NCBI RefSeq assembly: GCF_001428625.1
Contig: NZ_LMIE01000003.1
Location: forward strand, 1,378-65,377
DNA length: 64,000 bases
Direction of reading: 5' to 3'
Origin: Hydrogenophaga sp. Root209
Lineage (GTDB): Bacteria > Pseudomonadota > Gammaproteobacteria > Burkholderiales > Burkholderiaceae_C
Position numbers and translations under genes: made by a program. The notes below the pieces were generated by a model that saw only the letters and a list, made by a program, of their open reading frames with translations, did not search any database and was not told the origin of the DNA. Positions 16,129 to 25,200 of this stretch are shown here, one piece after another. Numbering within the stretch: the first letter of the stretch is position 1; every line of letters begins with the position of its first letter.

Positions 16129-16942
16129 GACCTGTCGACCCGCTGTCGCACTGGCAGTGAGCGTGGCCCTGTTGGGCGCCTGCGCTCACCCGCCCCCCAC
16201 CACCGTGCCCGCCCTGCTCGAACGCGTGATGCCCACCCCGGTGCTCATGCTCGGCGAGCAGCACGACGCGCCCGAGCACCAGGCGCTGCAGCGTGATGTG
16301 GTGCTCTCGCTGGGCGCGCGCGGTCAGCTCGGCGCGCTGGTGATGGAGATGGCCGAGCAAGGCCGCCAGACCACCGGCCTGCCGGCCGACGCCAGCGAAG
16401 CCCGGGTGCGTGACGCGCTCAACTGGACCGACGACGCCACCACCGGCTGGCCCTGGGCCACCTACGGCCCGGTGGTGATGGCCGCCGTGCGCGCCGGTGC
16501 ACCGGTGCTCGGCGGCAACCTGCCGCGCAGCCAGATGCGTGCGGCCATGGGCAACACGGCACTGGAAGACCGCATCGGCAGCACAGCGCTGCAGGAGCAA
16601 CGCGAAGGCATCCGCAGCGGCCATTGCGACATGCTGCCTGAGGGACAGATCGCGCCGATGGCCCGCATCCAGCTCGCGCGGGACGACGCCATGGCCCGAA
16701 CCACCGTGCAGGCGGTTGAACGGGCGGGGCCCGGCAAGACGGTGGTGCTGGTGGCCGGCAACGGCCACGTGCGGCGCGACCTGGGTGTGCCGCTGTACCT
16801 GCCCAAAACGCTCGCGCACCGCGTGGTGATGGCGCAGGCTGGAGTACCCATGTCGTCCGCACCGGCGGACGCGGTCTGGCTCACACCCGCACAGCCCCCG
16901 CGCGACCACTGCGCCGACCTGCGCCAGCAGTTCAAGCGCTGA
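16127..16942 (+). CDS. ChaN-family lipoprotein
   Basis: A 271-aa protein with a lipoprotein signal (LLGAC, acylated Cys19). The ChaN domain begins with MLGEQHDAPEHQALQRDVV; the EQHD motif is typical. VLVAGNGHVRRDLGVPLYL lies near the end. ChaN proteins of the outer membrane bind haem in studied cases. The start codon overlaps that of the divergent permease gene. Confidence 0.86.
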   Translation: MTCRPAVALAVSVALLGACAHPPPTTVPALLERVMPTPVLMLGEQHDAPEHQALQRDVVLSLGARGQLGALVMEMAEQGRQTTGLPADASEARVRDALNWTDDATTGWPWATYGPVVMAAVRAGAPVLGGNLPRSQMRAAMGNTALEDRIGSTALQEQREGIRSGHCDMLPEGQIAPMARIQLARDDAMARTTVQAVERAGPGKTVVLVAGNGHVRRDLGVPLYLPKTLAHRVVMAQAGVPMSSAPADAVWLTPAQPPRDHCADLRQQFKR

Positions 16943-16951
16943 GGGCGGCGC

Positions 16952-18292
16952 TCAGGCCGCGCGTTTGATGGCGTCGGCCAGCGTGCCGACCATGGTCTCG
17001 ATCTGGGACTTTTCCACGATGAAAGGCGGGGCGAGCACGAGGTTGTCGCCCGCGTTGCGCACCAGCACACCCCGGTGGTAGCAGTCCATGAACACGTCGA
17101 AGGCGCGCTTGCCGGGCAGGCCGGCGACGGGAGCGAGCTCCACCGCAGCGGCCAGCCCCAGACTGCGAATGCCGATCACGTTGGGCAGGCCCATGAGCGC
17201 GGCGTGCATCGCATCACCCAGCACAGGGCCCATCTCGCCGGCGCGCTCGAACAGCTTTTCCTCGCGGAACAGGTCGAGCGTGGCGATGGCCGCAGCGCAG
17301 GCCACCGGGTGGCCCGAGTAGGTGTAGCCGTGGAAGAACTCGATGGCGTGCTCCGGCGCATTGCCGTGCGCGCCCATCATGGCTTCGTAAATGCGGTCGG
17401 TGCAGACCACGCCGCCCAACGGGAACACGCCGTTGGTGACCGCCTTGGCGAAGTTCAGCATGTCGGGCTGCACGCCGTAGTAGTCGGATGCGAACGCCGT
17501 GCCCAGGCGGCCGAAGCCGGTGATGACCTCGTCGAAGATCAGCAGTATGCCGTGCTTGTCGCAGATCTCGCGCAGGCGCTTGAGGTAGCCCTGCGGCGGC
17601 ACGTACCAGCCGGCGCTGCCCGCCACTGGCTCCACGATCACGGCCGCCACGTTGCTCGGGTCGTGCAGCGGCAGGATGCGGTTTTCCAGCTCCAGCAGCA
17701 GGTCTTCGTCCCACACCGGCTCGGTGTTGTGCACATAGGCGTGTTTCACCGGGTCGTGGATGAAGCGCAGGTGGTCCACGCGCGGCAGCAGGCTGGAGCC
17801 GTAGACCTTGCGGTTGGCCGGAATGCCCCCGACCGACATGCCGCCGAAACCGACACCGTGGTATCCACGCTCGCGGCCGATGAAGACGTTGCGGTGGCCT
17901 TCGCCGCGCGCGCGGTGGTAGGCCAGCGCAACCTTCATCGAAGTGTCGGCCGCCTCGCTGCCGGAGTTGCAGAACAGCACCTTGTTCAGGTCGCCGGGCG
18001 CCATGGCAGCGATCATCTCGGCGGCGCGGAACGCCTTGTCGTTGCTGACGCTGAAGGCGGTGCTGTAGTCCAGCGTGTCGAGCTGCTTCTTGATGGCTTC
18101 GTTGATCGGCTTGCGGTTGTGACCCGCGCCCACGCACCACAGGCTGGAGATGCCGTCGATGACCTGGCGGCCGTCGTGCGTGGTGAAGTGCATGCCGTCG
18201 GCCGCCACGAAGATGCGCGGGTCCTTGGCGAAGCTGCGGTTGGGTGTGAAGGGCAACCACTGGTTGTCCATGCGAAGGTCGTTGTAGGCCAT
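16952..18292 (-). CDS. Omega-amino acid--pyruvate aminotransferase
   Basis: A 446-aa class III PLP aminotransferase. It opens with LRMDNQWLPFTPNRSF, typical of beta-alanine/omega-amino acid:pyruvate transaminases. It has FCNSGSEAADTSMK, IFDEVITGFGRLG, and the PLP lysine in NFAKAVTNG. It transfers amino groups from beta-alanine or similar amines to pyruvate. The ATG at 18292 matches the usual family N-terminus; the frame upstream lacks features. It is divergent from purU. Confidence 0.9.
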   Translation of the reverse strand: MAYNDLRMDNQWLPFTPNRSFAKDPRIFVAADGMHFTTHDGRQVIDGISSLWCVGAGHNRKPINEAIKKQLDTLDYSTAFSVSNDKAFRAAEMIAAMAPGDLNKVLFCNSGSEAADTSMKVALAYHRARGEGHRNVFIGRERGYHGVGFGGMSVGGIPANRKVYGSSLLPRVDHLRFIHDPVKHAYVHNTEPVWDEDLLLELENRILPLHDPSNVAAVIVEPVAGSAGWYVPPQGYLKRLREICDKHGILLIFDEVITGFGRLGTAFASDYYGVQPDMLNFAKAVTNGVFPLGGVVCTDRIYEAMMGAHGNAPEHAIEFFHGYTYSGHPVACAAAIATLDLFREEKLFERAGEMGPVLGDAMHAALMGLPNVIGIRSLGLAAAVELAPVAGLPGKRAFDVFMDCYHRGVLVRNAGDNLVLAPPFIVEKSQIETMVGTLADAIKRAA

Positions 18293-18414
18293 GGCGGCGT
18301 CTCCGGCACAAGAAGGAAGCCGGAATTGTGGCACCGGCACGCCCACGCCGGGGGTTCCACTGACCCGACCCTGCGCAGGCCCACCCGGGCCCATGCTGCG
18401 ACAATCGGCCCGCC

Positions 18415-19263
18415 ATGAACCACACCCACGTCCTCACCCTCTCCTGCCAGGACCGCCCCGGCATCGTGCATGCCGTCTCCGGTTTCCTGTTCGAACACGG
18501 CGGCAACATCGAAGAAGCCGCGCAGTACAACGACCACGCGACCGGCCTGTTTTTCATGCGGGTGCAGTTCGCCTGCAGCCAGCTCACGCAGGACGACCTG
18601 CTGTTGCGCCTGAAGCTGTTCGCCGAGCCGTTCGGCATGCGCTGGAGCCTGCACCCGCTGGCCGAGCCGGTGCGCACGGTGATCTTCGTGAGCAAGGAAG
18701 GCCACTGCCTCAACGACCTGATGTTCCGCTGGAAGAGCGGGCTGCTCGCGCTGGACATTCGCGCCATCATCAGCAACCACCGCGACTTCTACCAGCTCGC
18801 TGCCAGCTACAACGTGCCGTTCCACCACATCCCGGTGACCGCTGCGACCAAAGCGCAGGCCGAGGCGAAGCAGCTCGACATCATTCGCACCGAAGGCGCC
18901 GAGCTGGTGGTGCTGGCGCGCTACATGCAGGTGTTGAGCAACGACCTGTGCCGCGAACTGGCGGGCAAGGCGATCAACATCCACCACAGCTTCCTGCCCA
19001 GCTTCAAAGGCGCCAAACCCTACTACCAGGCGCACGACCGTGGCGTGAAACTGATCGGGGCCACCGCCCACTACGTGACGGCCGACCTCGACGAGGGCCC
19101 CATCATCGAGCAGGACGTGGCCCGCGTGGACCACACCGACACGGTGGAAGACCTCACCGCCCGCGGGCGCGATACCGAGAGCCAGGTGCTGGCGCGGGCC
19201 GTGAAGTGGCACAGCGAGCACCGGGTTTTGCTGAACGGGCACAAGACGGTCGTGTTCAAGTGA
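18415..19263 (+). CDS. purU: Formyltetrahydrofolate deformylase
   Basis: A 282-aa protein with an N-terminal ACT domain (about 5-85, LSCQDRPGIVHAVSGFL) and a formyl-transferase hydrolase domain (about 90-282) carrying NIHHSFLPSFKGA and HYVTADLDEGPII. It releases formate from 10-formyl-THF, balancing one-carbon pools. Length is typical. The last base of its final codon and its stop overlap the GTG of a LysR gene, so the two are translationally coupled. Confidence 0.94.
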   Translation: MNHTHVLTLSCQDRPGIVHAVSGFLFEHGGNIEEAAQYNDHATGLFFMRVQFACSQLTQDDLLLRLKLFAEPFGMRWSLHPLAEPVRTVIFVSKEGHCLNDLMFRWKSGLLALDIRAIISNHRDFYQLAASYNVPFHHIPVTAATKAQAEAKQLDIIRTEGAELVVLARYMQVLSNDLCRELAGKAINIHHSFLPSFKGAKPYYQAHDRGVKLIGATAHYVTADLDEGPIIEQDVARVDHTDTVEDLTARGRDTESQVLARAVKWHSEHRVLLNGHKTVVFK

Positions 19264-20129
19264 CCATCAGGATTCCGCCGATCCAGTGTTTGTTGACATT
19301 CGAGGCGCTGGCGCGCCTGCGCAGCGTGACCCAGACGGCGGACGAGCTCAATGTGACGCCCAGCGCGGTGAGCCACCGCATCAAGCAGCTGGAACAGATC
19401 CTGGGCACCAAGCTGTTCGGGCGGGCCGACTTCTCTCTCACCACCGAAGGCAGCGAATACCTCGCCCATGTGCGCGACGGTCTGACCACGTTGCAGAAGT
19501 TCCCCAGCAACGCGGCTGCGCCGGGTCGGCGCAAGCTGCGGGTGGCCGTCACGCCGACCTTTGCGCGTTCGGTGCTGCTGCCGCGACTCAAACAGTTCAG
19601 CGACGCCTACCCCGAGATTGACCTCACGTTGCAGGTGAGCATTCCGCTGCTGGACGTGGTGGCCGAAGACGCCGACCTCACCGTGCGTTTTGGCACCGGT
19701 CGCTACGCCGATGTGGAACACGTCTGCCTGATGAAGGACGAAGTGACGCCGCTGGCTTCACCCACCTTCGTCCGCGAACACGGACCGTTCGAGAGCGTGC
19801 AGGACCTCGAAGGCGTGCCGCTGTTACGCAGCCCACTGGAGCCCTGGCGCACCTGGTTCGCCGCGCACGACCTCGATTGGCCCGAACCCAACGAAGGCTC
19901 GCAGTTCAACGACATCGGCCTGATGTGCGACGGCGCGGCCGCCGGCATGGGCGTGGCCCTGGTGCGGCTCAAACTCGCCGCGCCCTGGCTGGAGCACGGC
20001 ACCCTGGTGCCGCTGTACAGCCGCCGCGTGCCCAGTCCGCACGCGCACTACCTGTGCTGGCGCACCGGCACCATGGACCGCTGGGAGTGCGCGGCGTTCA
20101 CCGAGTGGCTCAAGAAGGCCGTGAGTTGA
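19260..20129 (+). CDS. LysR-family transcriptional regulator
   Basis: A 289-aa LysR protein. The N-terminal helix-turn-helix (about 1-62) contains LTFEALARLRSVTQTADEL and SAVSHRIKQLE. The effector domain covers about 90-285 and ends AFTEWLKK, as in the GcvA-like branch. The GTG at 19260 overlaps the purU stop (GTGA); no other start in the frame gives a normal N-terminus. The gene ends directly against the convergent hsp20 stop codon. Confidence 0.88.
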   Translation: MTIRIPPIQCLLTFEALARLRSVTQTADELNVTPSAVSHRIKQLEQILGTKLFGRADFSLTTEGSEYLAHVRDGLTTLQKFPSNAAAPGRRKLRVAVTPTFARSVLLPRLKQFSDAYPEIDLTLQVSIPLLDVVAEDADLTVRFGTGRYADVEHVCLMKDEVTPLASPTFVREHGPFESVQDLEGVPLLRSPLEPWRTWFAAHDLDWPEPNEGSQFNDIGLMCDGAAAGMGVALVRLKLAAPWLEHGTLVPLYSRRVPSPHAHYLCWRTGTMDRWECAAFTEWLKKAVS

Positions 20130-20552
20130 TCACTCTATGGTCAAGCGCTGGCCTGAGGTCGGTAGTTTTTTCGGCAGCGTCAGTTGCAATACGCCGTTCT
20201 CGTACTTCGCCTTCGACGTCGCGTTGTCGATGTCCTGCGGCAACTGAAAACTGCGCGAGACCGCACCGAAATAGCGCTCGCTGCGCAGCAGCTTTTCGCC
20301 ATCGGACTGACTGTCCTGCTGCTTGATTTCGGCGCGCAGCGTGACCACCGGGCCGTCAATCGTCACGTGAATGTCTTCTCGCGACACACCAGGCACCTCG
20401 GCTTCCACCGCATAGGCCTCCGGCGTTTCCTTCACGTCGATCTTGATCTGCGCGGGCACGCCCTCGCCGTGCAGGGGTTTGACGTAAAAGCCGGGGGCGA
20501 CGTCCTTGAAAAAGTCGTCAAACAATTGATTGCGGGCGATCAAACGGTTCAT
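20130..20552 (-). CDS. Hsp20/alpha-crystallin small heat-shock protein
   Basis: A 140-aa small heat-shock protein. The alpha-crystallin domain (about 35-138) contains AYAVEAEVPGVSREDIHVTI and ENGVLQLTLPKK; the IXI-like tail is RLTIE. It holds unfolding proteins in a refoldable state. A strong AGGAG site precedes the ATG, and the 5' leader has stem-forming segments and a heat-shock-type promoter candidate. Confidence 0.92.
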   Translation of the reverse strand: MNRLIARNQLFDDFFKDVAPGFYVKPLHGEGVPAQIKIDVKETPEAYAVEAEVPGVSREDIHVTIDGPVVTLRAEIKQQDSQSDGEKLLRSERYFGAVSRSFQLPQDIDNATSKAKYENGVLQLTLPKKLPTSGQRLTIE

Positions 20553-20614
20553 GACAAAAGCTCCTGAATGAGGGGTTGAGCAGTCGCGCCCAAGGGCGCT
20601 TTTCGGTGCTCTTC

Positions 20615-20643
20615 AATTGATGCCGCCTGCCGGAAATTTCAAG
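20615..20643 (-). promoter_or_regulatory. Candidate sigma-32 promoter for hsp20
   Basis: On the minus strand CTTGAAA (20643-20637), then CATCAATT (20622-20615) after about 14 bases. The -35 matches the heat-shock consensus well and the -10 poorly. Confidence 0.35.
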
Positions 20644-20725
20644 AGGGCTGCAAGTTTCTTCAAACCACAGACGGGGCGTTGTCCTAAACTGACCCGGCCA
20701 CCTTGCAGTCCATCCCGAGTCCGCC

Positions 20726-22228
20726 ATGAACGCACCCGCCTCCCCCGCCCAGGCCACCCAGCTCCAGCGCGCCGCGCGCCAGGCCGAGGTGGTGCGTGCC
20801 CTGCAGGCCGTGGTACCCGCCCACGCGCTGCTCTGGCAGTCCGAAGACACCGTGCCCTACGAATGCGACGGCCTCACCGCCTACCGCGAGCGCCCGCTGG
20901 TGGTGGTGTTGCCCGAGACCGAAGACCAGGTGGCCGCGGTGCTCAAGGTCTGCCACGCGCTGGATGTGCCGGTGGTGGCGCGCGGCGCGGGCACGGGTCT
21001 CTCGGGTGGCGCCATGCCGCATGCCCTGGGCGTCACGATGTCGCTGGCCAAGTTCAACCGCATCCTGACGATCGACCCGCGCTCGCGCACGGCGGTGGTG
21101 CAGGCCGGCGTGCGCAACCTCGCCATTTCGGAGGCCGCCGCCCCGCACGGCCTGTACTACGCGCCCGATCCGAGCAGCCAGATCGCCTGCACCATCGGCG
21201 GCAACGTGGCGGAAAACTCCGGTGGCGTGCACTGCCTGAAATACGGCCTGACGGTGCACAACGTGCTGCAGGTGCGCGGTTTCACGGTGGAAGGCGAGCC
21301 CATCACCTTCGGCGGTGAAGCACTCGACGTGCCCGGTTTCGATCTGCTCTCGCTCATCATCGGCAGCGAAGGCATGCTGGCCGTGACCACCGAAGTCACC
21401 GTGAAGCTGGTGCCCAAGCCGCTGCTCGCGCGCTGCATCATGGCCAGCTTCGACGACATCCGCAAAGCCGGCGACGCGGTGGCCTCCGTCATTGCCGCCG
21501 GCATCATCCCGGCCGGGCTGGAGATGATGGACAAACCGATGACCGCTGCGGTCGAGGATTTCGTGCATGCGGGCTACGACCTGAACGCCGAGGCCATCCT
21601 GCTGTGCGAGAGCGACGGCACGCCAGAGGAAGTGGAAGAAGAGATCGGCCGCATGAGCGCAGTGCTGCGCCGCTGCGGCGCCACCGCCATTGCCGTGAGC
21701 CAGGACGAGGCCGAGCGCCTGCGCTTCTGGAGCGGGCGCAAGAACGCCTTCCCGGCCAGCGGGCGCATCAGCCCCGACTACATGTGCATGGACTCGACCA
21801 TCCCGCGCAAGCGCCTGGCCGACATCCTGCTGGCAATCGCCGAGATGGAGAAAAAGTACGGCCTGCGCTGCGCCAACGTGTTCCACGCGGGTGACGGCAA
21901 CCTGCACCCGCTGATCCTGTTCGATGCGAATGATGCCGACCAGTTGCACCGCTGCGAGCTCTTCGGTGCCGACATCCTGGAGACCAGCGTGGCCATGGGC
22001 GGCACGGTCACGGGTGAGCACGGTGTGGGCGTGGAGAAGCTCAACAGCATGTGCGTGCAGTTCTCGCCCGAAGAAAACGAACAGATGTTCAGCGTGAAGC
22101 GGGCTTTTGATACCAAATCGCTACTGAATCCGGGCAAGGTCATTCCCACCCTGCAACGTTGTGCTGAGTACGGAAAAATGCTGGTGCGCGGCGGGCGTCT
22201 GGCGCATCCCGATCTACCCCGGTTCTGA
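20726..22228 (+). CDS. glcD: Glycolate oxidase subunit GlcD (FAD-linked oxidase)
   Basis: A 500-aa FAD-linked oxidase. The PCMH-type FAD domain covers about 55-235 (VVARGAGTGLSGGAMP, GLYYAPDPSSQIACTIGGN, NSGGVHCLKYG) and the C-terminal half is the FAD-oxidase_C domain (NVFHAGDGNLHPLILFD, TVTGEHGVGVEK). It oxidises glycolate or a related 2-hydroxy acid. The usual glcE and glcF partners are not adjacent; a sensor kinase follows after 50 bp. Confidence 0.9.
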   Translation: MNAPASPAQATQLQRAARQAEVVRALQAVVPAHALLWQSEDTVPYECDGLTAYRERPLVVVLPETEDQVAAVLKVCHALDVPVVARGAGTGLSGGAMPHALGVTMSLAKFNRILTIDPRSRTAVVQAGVRNLAISEAAAPHGLYYAPDPSSQIACTIGGNVAENSGGVHCLKYGLTVHNVLQVRGFTVEGEPITFGGEALDVPGFDLLSLIIGSEGMLAVTTEVTVKLVPKPLLARCIMASFDDIRKAGDAVASVIAAGIIPAGLEMMDKPMTAAVEDFVHAGYDLNAEAILLCESDGTPEEVEEEIGRMSAVLRRCGATAIAVSQDEAERLRFWSGRKNAFPASGRISPDYMCMDSTIPRKRLADILLAIAEMEKKYGLRCANVFHAGDGNLHPLILFDANDADQLHRCELFGADILETSVAMGGTVTGEHGVGVEKLNSMCVQFSPEENEQMFSVKRAFDTKSLLNPGKVIPTLQRCAEYGKMLVRGGRLAHPDLPRF

Positions 22229-22278
22229 GGGTCAAATATCACGTTCGGCGGGATGCCCCGTGGGGTACAGTTGATCGG

Positions 22279-25200
22279 ATGAGCGCTCTCTTCCCCCCGA
22301 AAGACAGCCGTCTTGATGCAAACCGAACCGAGGCAACGGTTTCGGCGCGGGAACGGGCGCTGTTGCTGGAGATCGAGACCCTCAAGGCGGAAAACCAGCA
22401 CCTGCGCCAGAACTACGCCCAGCACATGGGCGGCAGCCTGCATGAAGACTCCTCCATTGATGTGAGTCTTCGCGCCGATCTGCCGCTGTCGCTTGAACTG
22501 GCGCTGGATGCGGACAAAGGCTCGCCCGTGGCGGCCGCGCACCTCGAATACGAGGCCCTCTTTGCCGCTCTGGGCAGCGCATTCCCCATCGGCATCTTCC
22601 GCACCGACCAGGCCGGCGTGCTGACCCATGTCGACGCCCGACTGCAGCAGATCTTTGCGCTGGGCAAACACGACTTTCCAAACTTCGGCTGGCTCGACCG
22701 CGTGCATCCCGACGATCTGCCGCGGGTGCAGGAACACTGGGTCCGCGGCATCGCCACTGGCGAGAGCCTGAGCGTGGAATTCCGGTTGATCCGGCCGGGC
22801 GACGAGGTGGTGCATGTGCTGGCGCGCAATTCACCGCTGCGCGACGAGCACGGCAACGTGACCAGCCAGTTGGGCTTCATTCAGGACATCACGCCCATGC
22901 GTGTGCTCGAAGCCGAAGCCCGCATCAAGGACGAGCTGAACCGCCAGATCATTGCCAGCAGCCCCGATTGCACCAAGGTGCTCGACCTCGATGGACGGGT
23001 GGTGCAGATGACGGCGCAAGGTTGTCGCCTCCTGGAAGTGGACGATTTCGAGGAAGTGCGCATGGGCGCATGGGCCGACTGGTGGCCCGATGATGGCGTG
23101 CTGCTGGCGCTGGAAGCCATCGAATCGGCCCGCAGCGGCGAGAGTTCAAGGTTCGTGGCCTACGGCCCCACTTTCAAAGGCACGCCCAAGTGGTGGGACA
23201 CCGTGGTCACGCCGATCTGCGACGCCCATGGCCAGGCGGTGATGCTGCTGGCGGTCTCGCGCGACATCACCGAACAGCACCTGCAGCACGAGAGCATCCA
23301 GCGCTTCAATGCCGAGCTGGAGAGTGCCGTGCAACAGCGCACCGAAGAGCTGGCCGTGGCCAAGGACCGGATTCACTCCGCCTTGCGAGAGGCCCAGATC
23401 GCCTACAACCAGGCGCCCTGTGGCTACCACTCGGTTGACGCCAGCGGTCTGTACGTGCTGATCAACCAGACCGAGCTCAACTGGCTGGGTTATGAAGACC
23501 GCAACGAGGTGGTGGGCAAGAAGCACTTTCGGGACCACGTGCAACCAGCGTACCTCGACGATGTGCTGGAGCGCCTGCAACGCCTGCTGCGCGGCGAGAC
23601 ACTGGAAGCCGCCGAGATCGGCATGCTGCGGCGCGACGGCACGGGCTTCATCGGCCTGCTCAACACCACTGCGGTGCACGATGCGCAGGGACGCTTCCTG
23701 CGCACGAACAACACGCTGGTGGACATCACCGAGCGCAAGGCGGCCGAAGTGGCTCTGGCAGCGCAGCGCAATTTCCTGCAGACCGTGGCCAGCAGCGTGC
23801 CCGTGCAGCTCGCGTTCTTTGATCGTGACCTGATCTGTCGCTTTGCCAACGCCAGCTACGCGCGCTGGCTCGATGGTTCACCCGAGAAGCTGGCGGGGCT
23901 GCACCTGAGCCGCATTGCACGAAGCCAGGACTTTGAAGCAGCACGCCCGCGCCTGGACAGCGCGCTCGCCGGTGTGGCACAGCGTTTCGAAGGCGAGCGC
24001 GTATTCCCGGACGGCACGGTGTTTTACGCCAGCATCGACTACACCCCCTACTGGCACGACGGCAAAGTGGCCGGCCTGTTCATCCAGATGCTCGACATCA
24101 CCGAGCGCAAGGCGTCCGAAGACCTGGTCAACCAGACCAACCGCCAGCTCAATCAGGCCCTGAGCCAGGCACAGGCGCTCTACAACCAGGCGCCCTGTGG
24201 CTACCACTCGCTCGACACCCGCGGTGTCTTCGTGTCGGTCAACGACACCGAGCTGGGCTGGCTGGGCTACCGCCGCGACGAGGTGGTGGGCAAGATGGTC
24301 TTTCGCGAGGTGCTCTCGGCCGCCGACCTGCCGCTGTTCGAGTCCCGCATGCGCAAGATTCTCAAGGACGATGCGCTGGAAGGGGTCGAATACCAGATGC
24401 GCCGACGCGATGGCAGCACCTTCTACGCGCTGCTGTCCTCGTCGGCGGTGCGCGACGAGGACGGGCGCTTCCTGCGCAGCAACACCACCGTGGTCGACAT
24501 CACCCACCGCAAGGCGGCCGAAATGTCCCTGCGCGACAACCAGCGCTTCCTGCAGACCATCACCGACCATGTGCCAGGCCTGATTGCCTACCTGGACGCC
24601 GGGCTTCGCTTCCGCTTTGCCAACGCCGAACACCTGCGGGTCTACGGCATGAACCCGGTGGACATCCTGGGCCAGCACATCAGCCAGTGCGTGCGCCCCG
24701 ATATCTGGGCCGACATCAAACCCCGCATGGAGGCCACGCTGGCTGGCCAGGAGCAGAATTTCACCACCTGGCGCCCCACGGTTGATGGCAAACACATCTT
24801 CGTGAGCTCGCGCTACCTGCCCGATGTGCAGGACGGCAAGGTGAGGGGCCTGTTCGTCCAGATGATCGACATCACCGAGAGCAAGCTCATCGAAGAGCGG
24901 GTGAGCAACCTCAATGAAGAGCTCGAGCAGCGCATCCGCGAGCGATCGGCGGAACTGCTGGAGGCCGAGCAACGCTTCCGCCTGATGGTGGACAACCTGC
25001 GCGACTACTGCATCTTCTTCATGGACGCCGACGGGCTCATCACCGACTGGACCGACAGCGCCCAGCGCATGGACGGCTACTCGCCCACCCAGATGCTGGG
25101 CCGGCACTACGGTGTGCTGTTCGACCCCGCCAACCCCGAGCACGGACGGGTCCGCGCCGACCAGATGCTGCGCCTGGCCGCCTCGCGGGGTCAGCACGAG

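Noticed and set aside
18291-19259. Open frame upstream of the LysR gene suggesting a 612-aa fusion
   Set aside because: It shadows purU in another frame with high-GC composition; LysR homology begins at the GTG at 19260.
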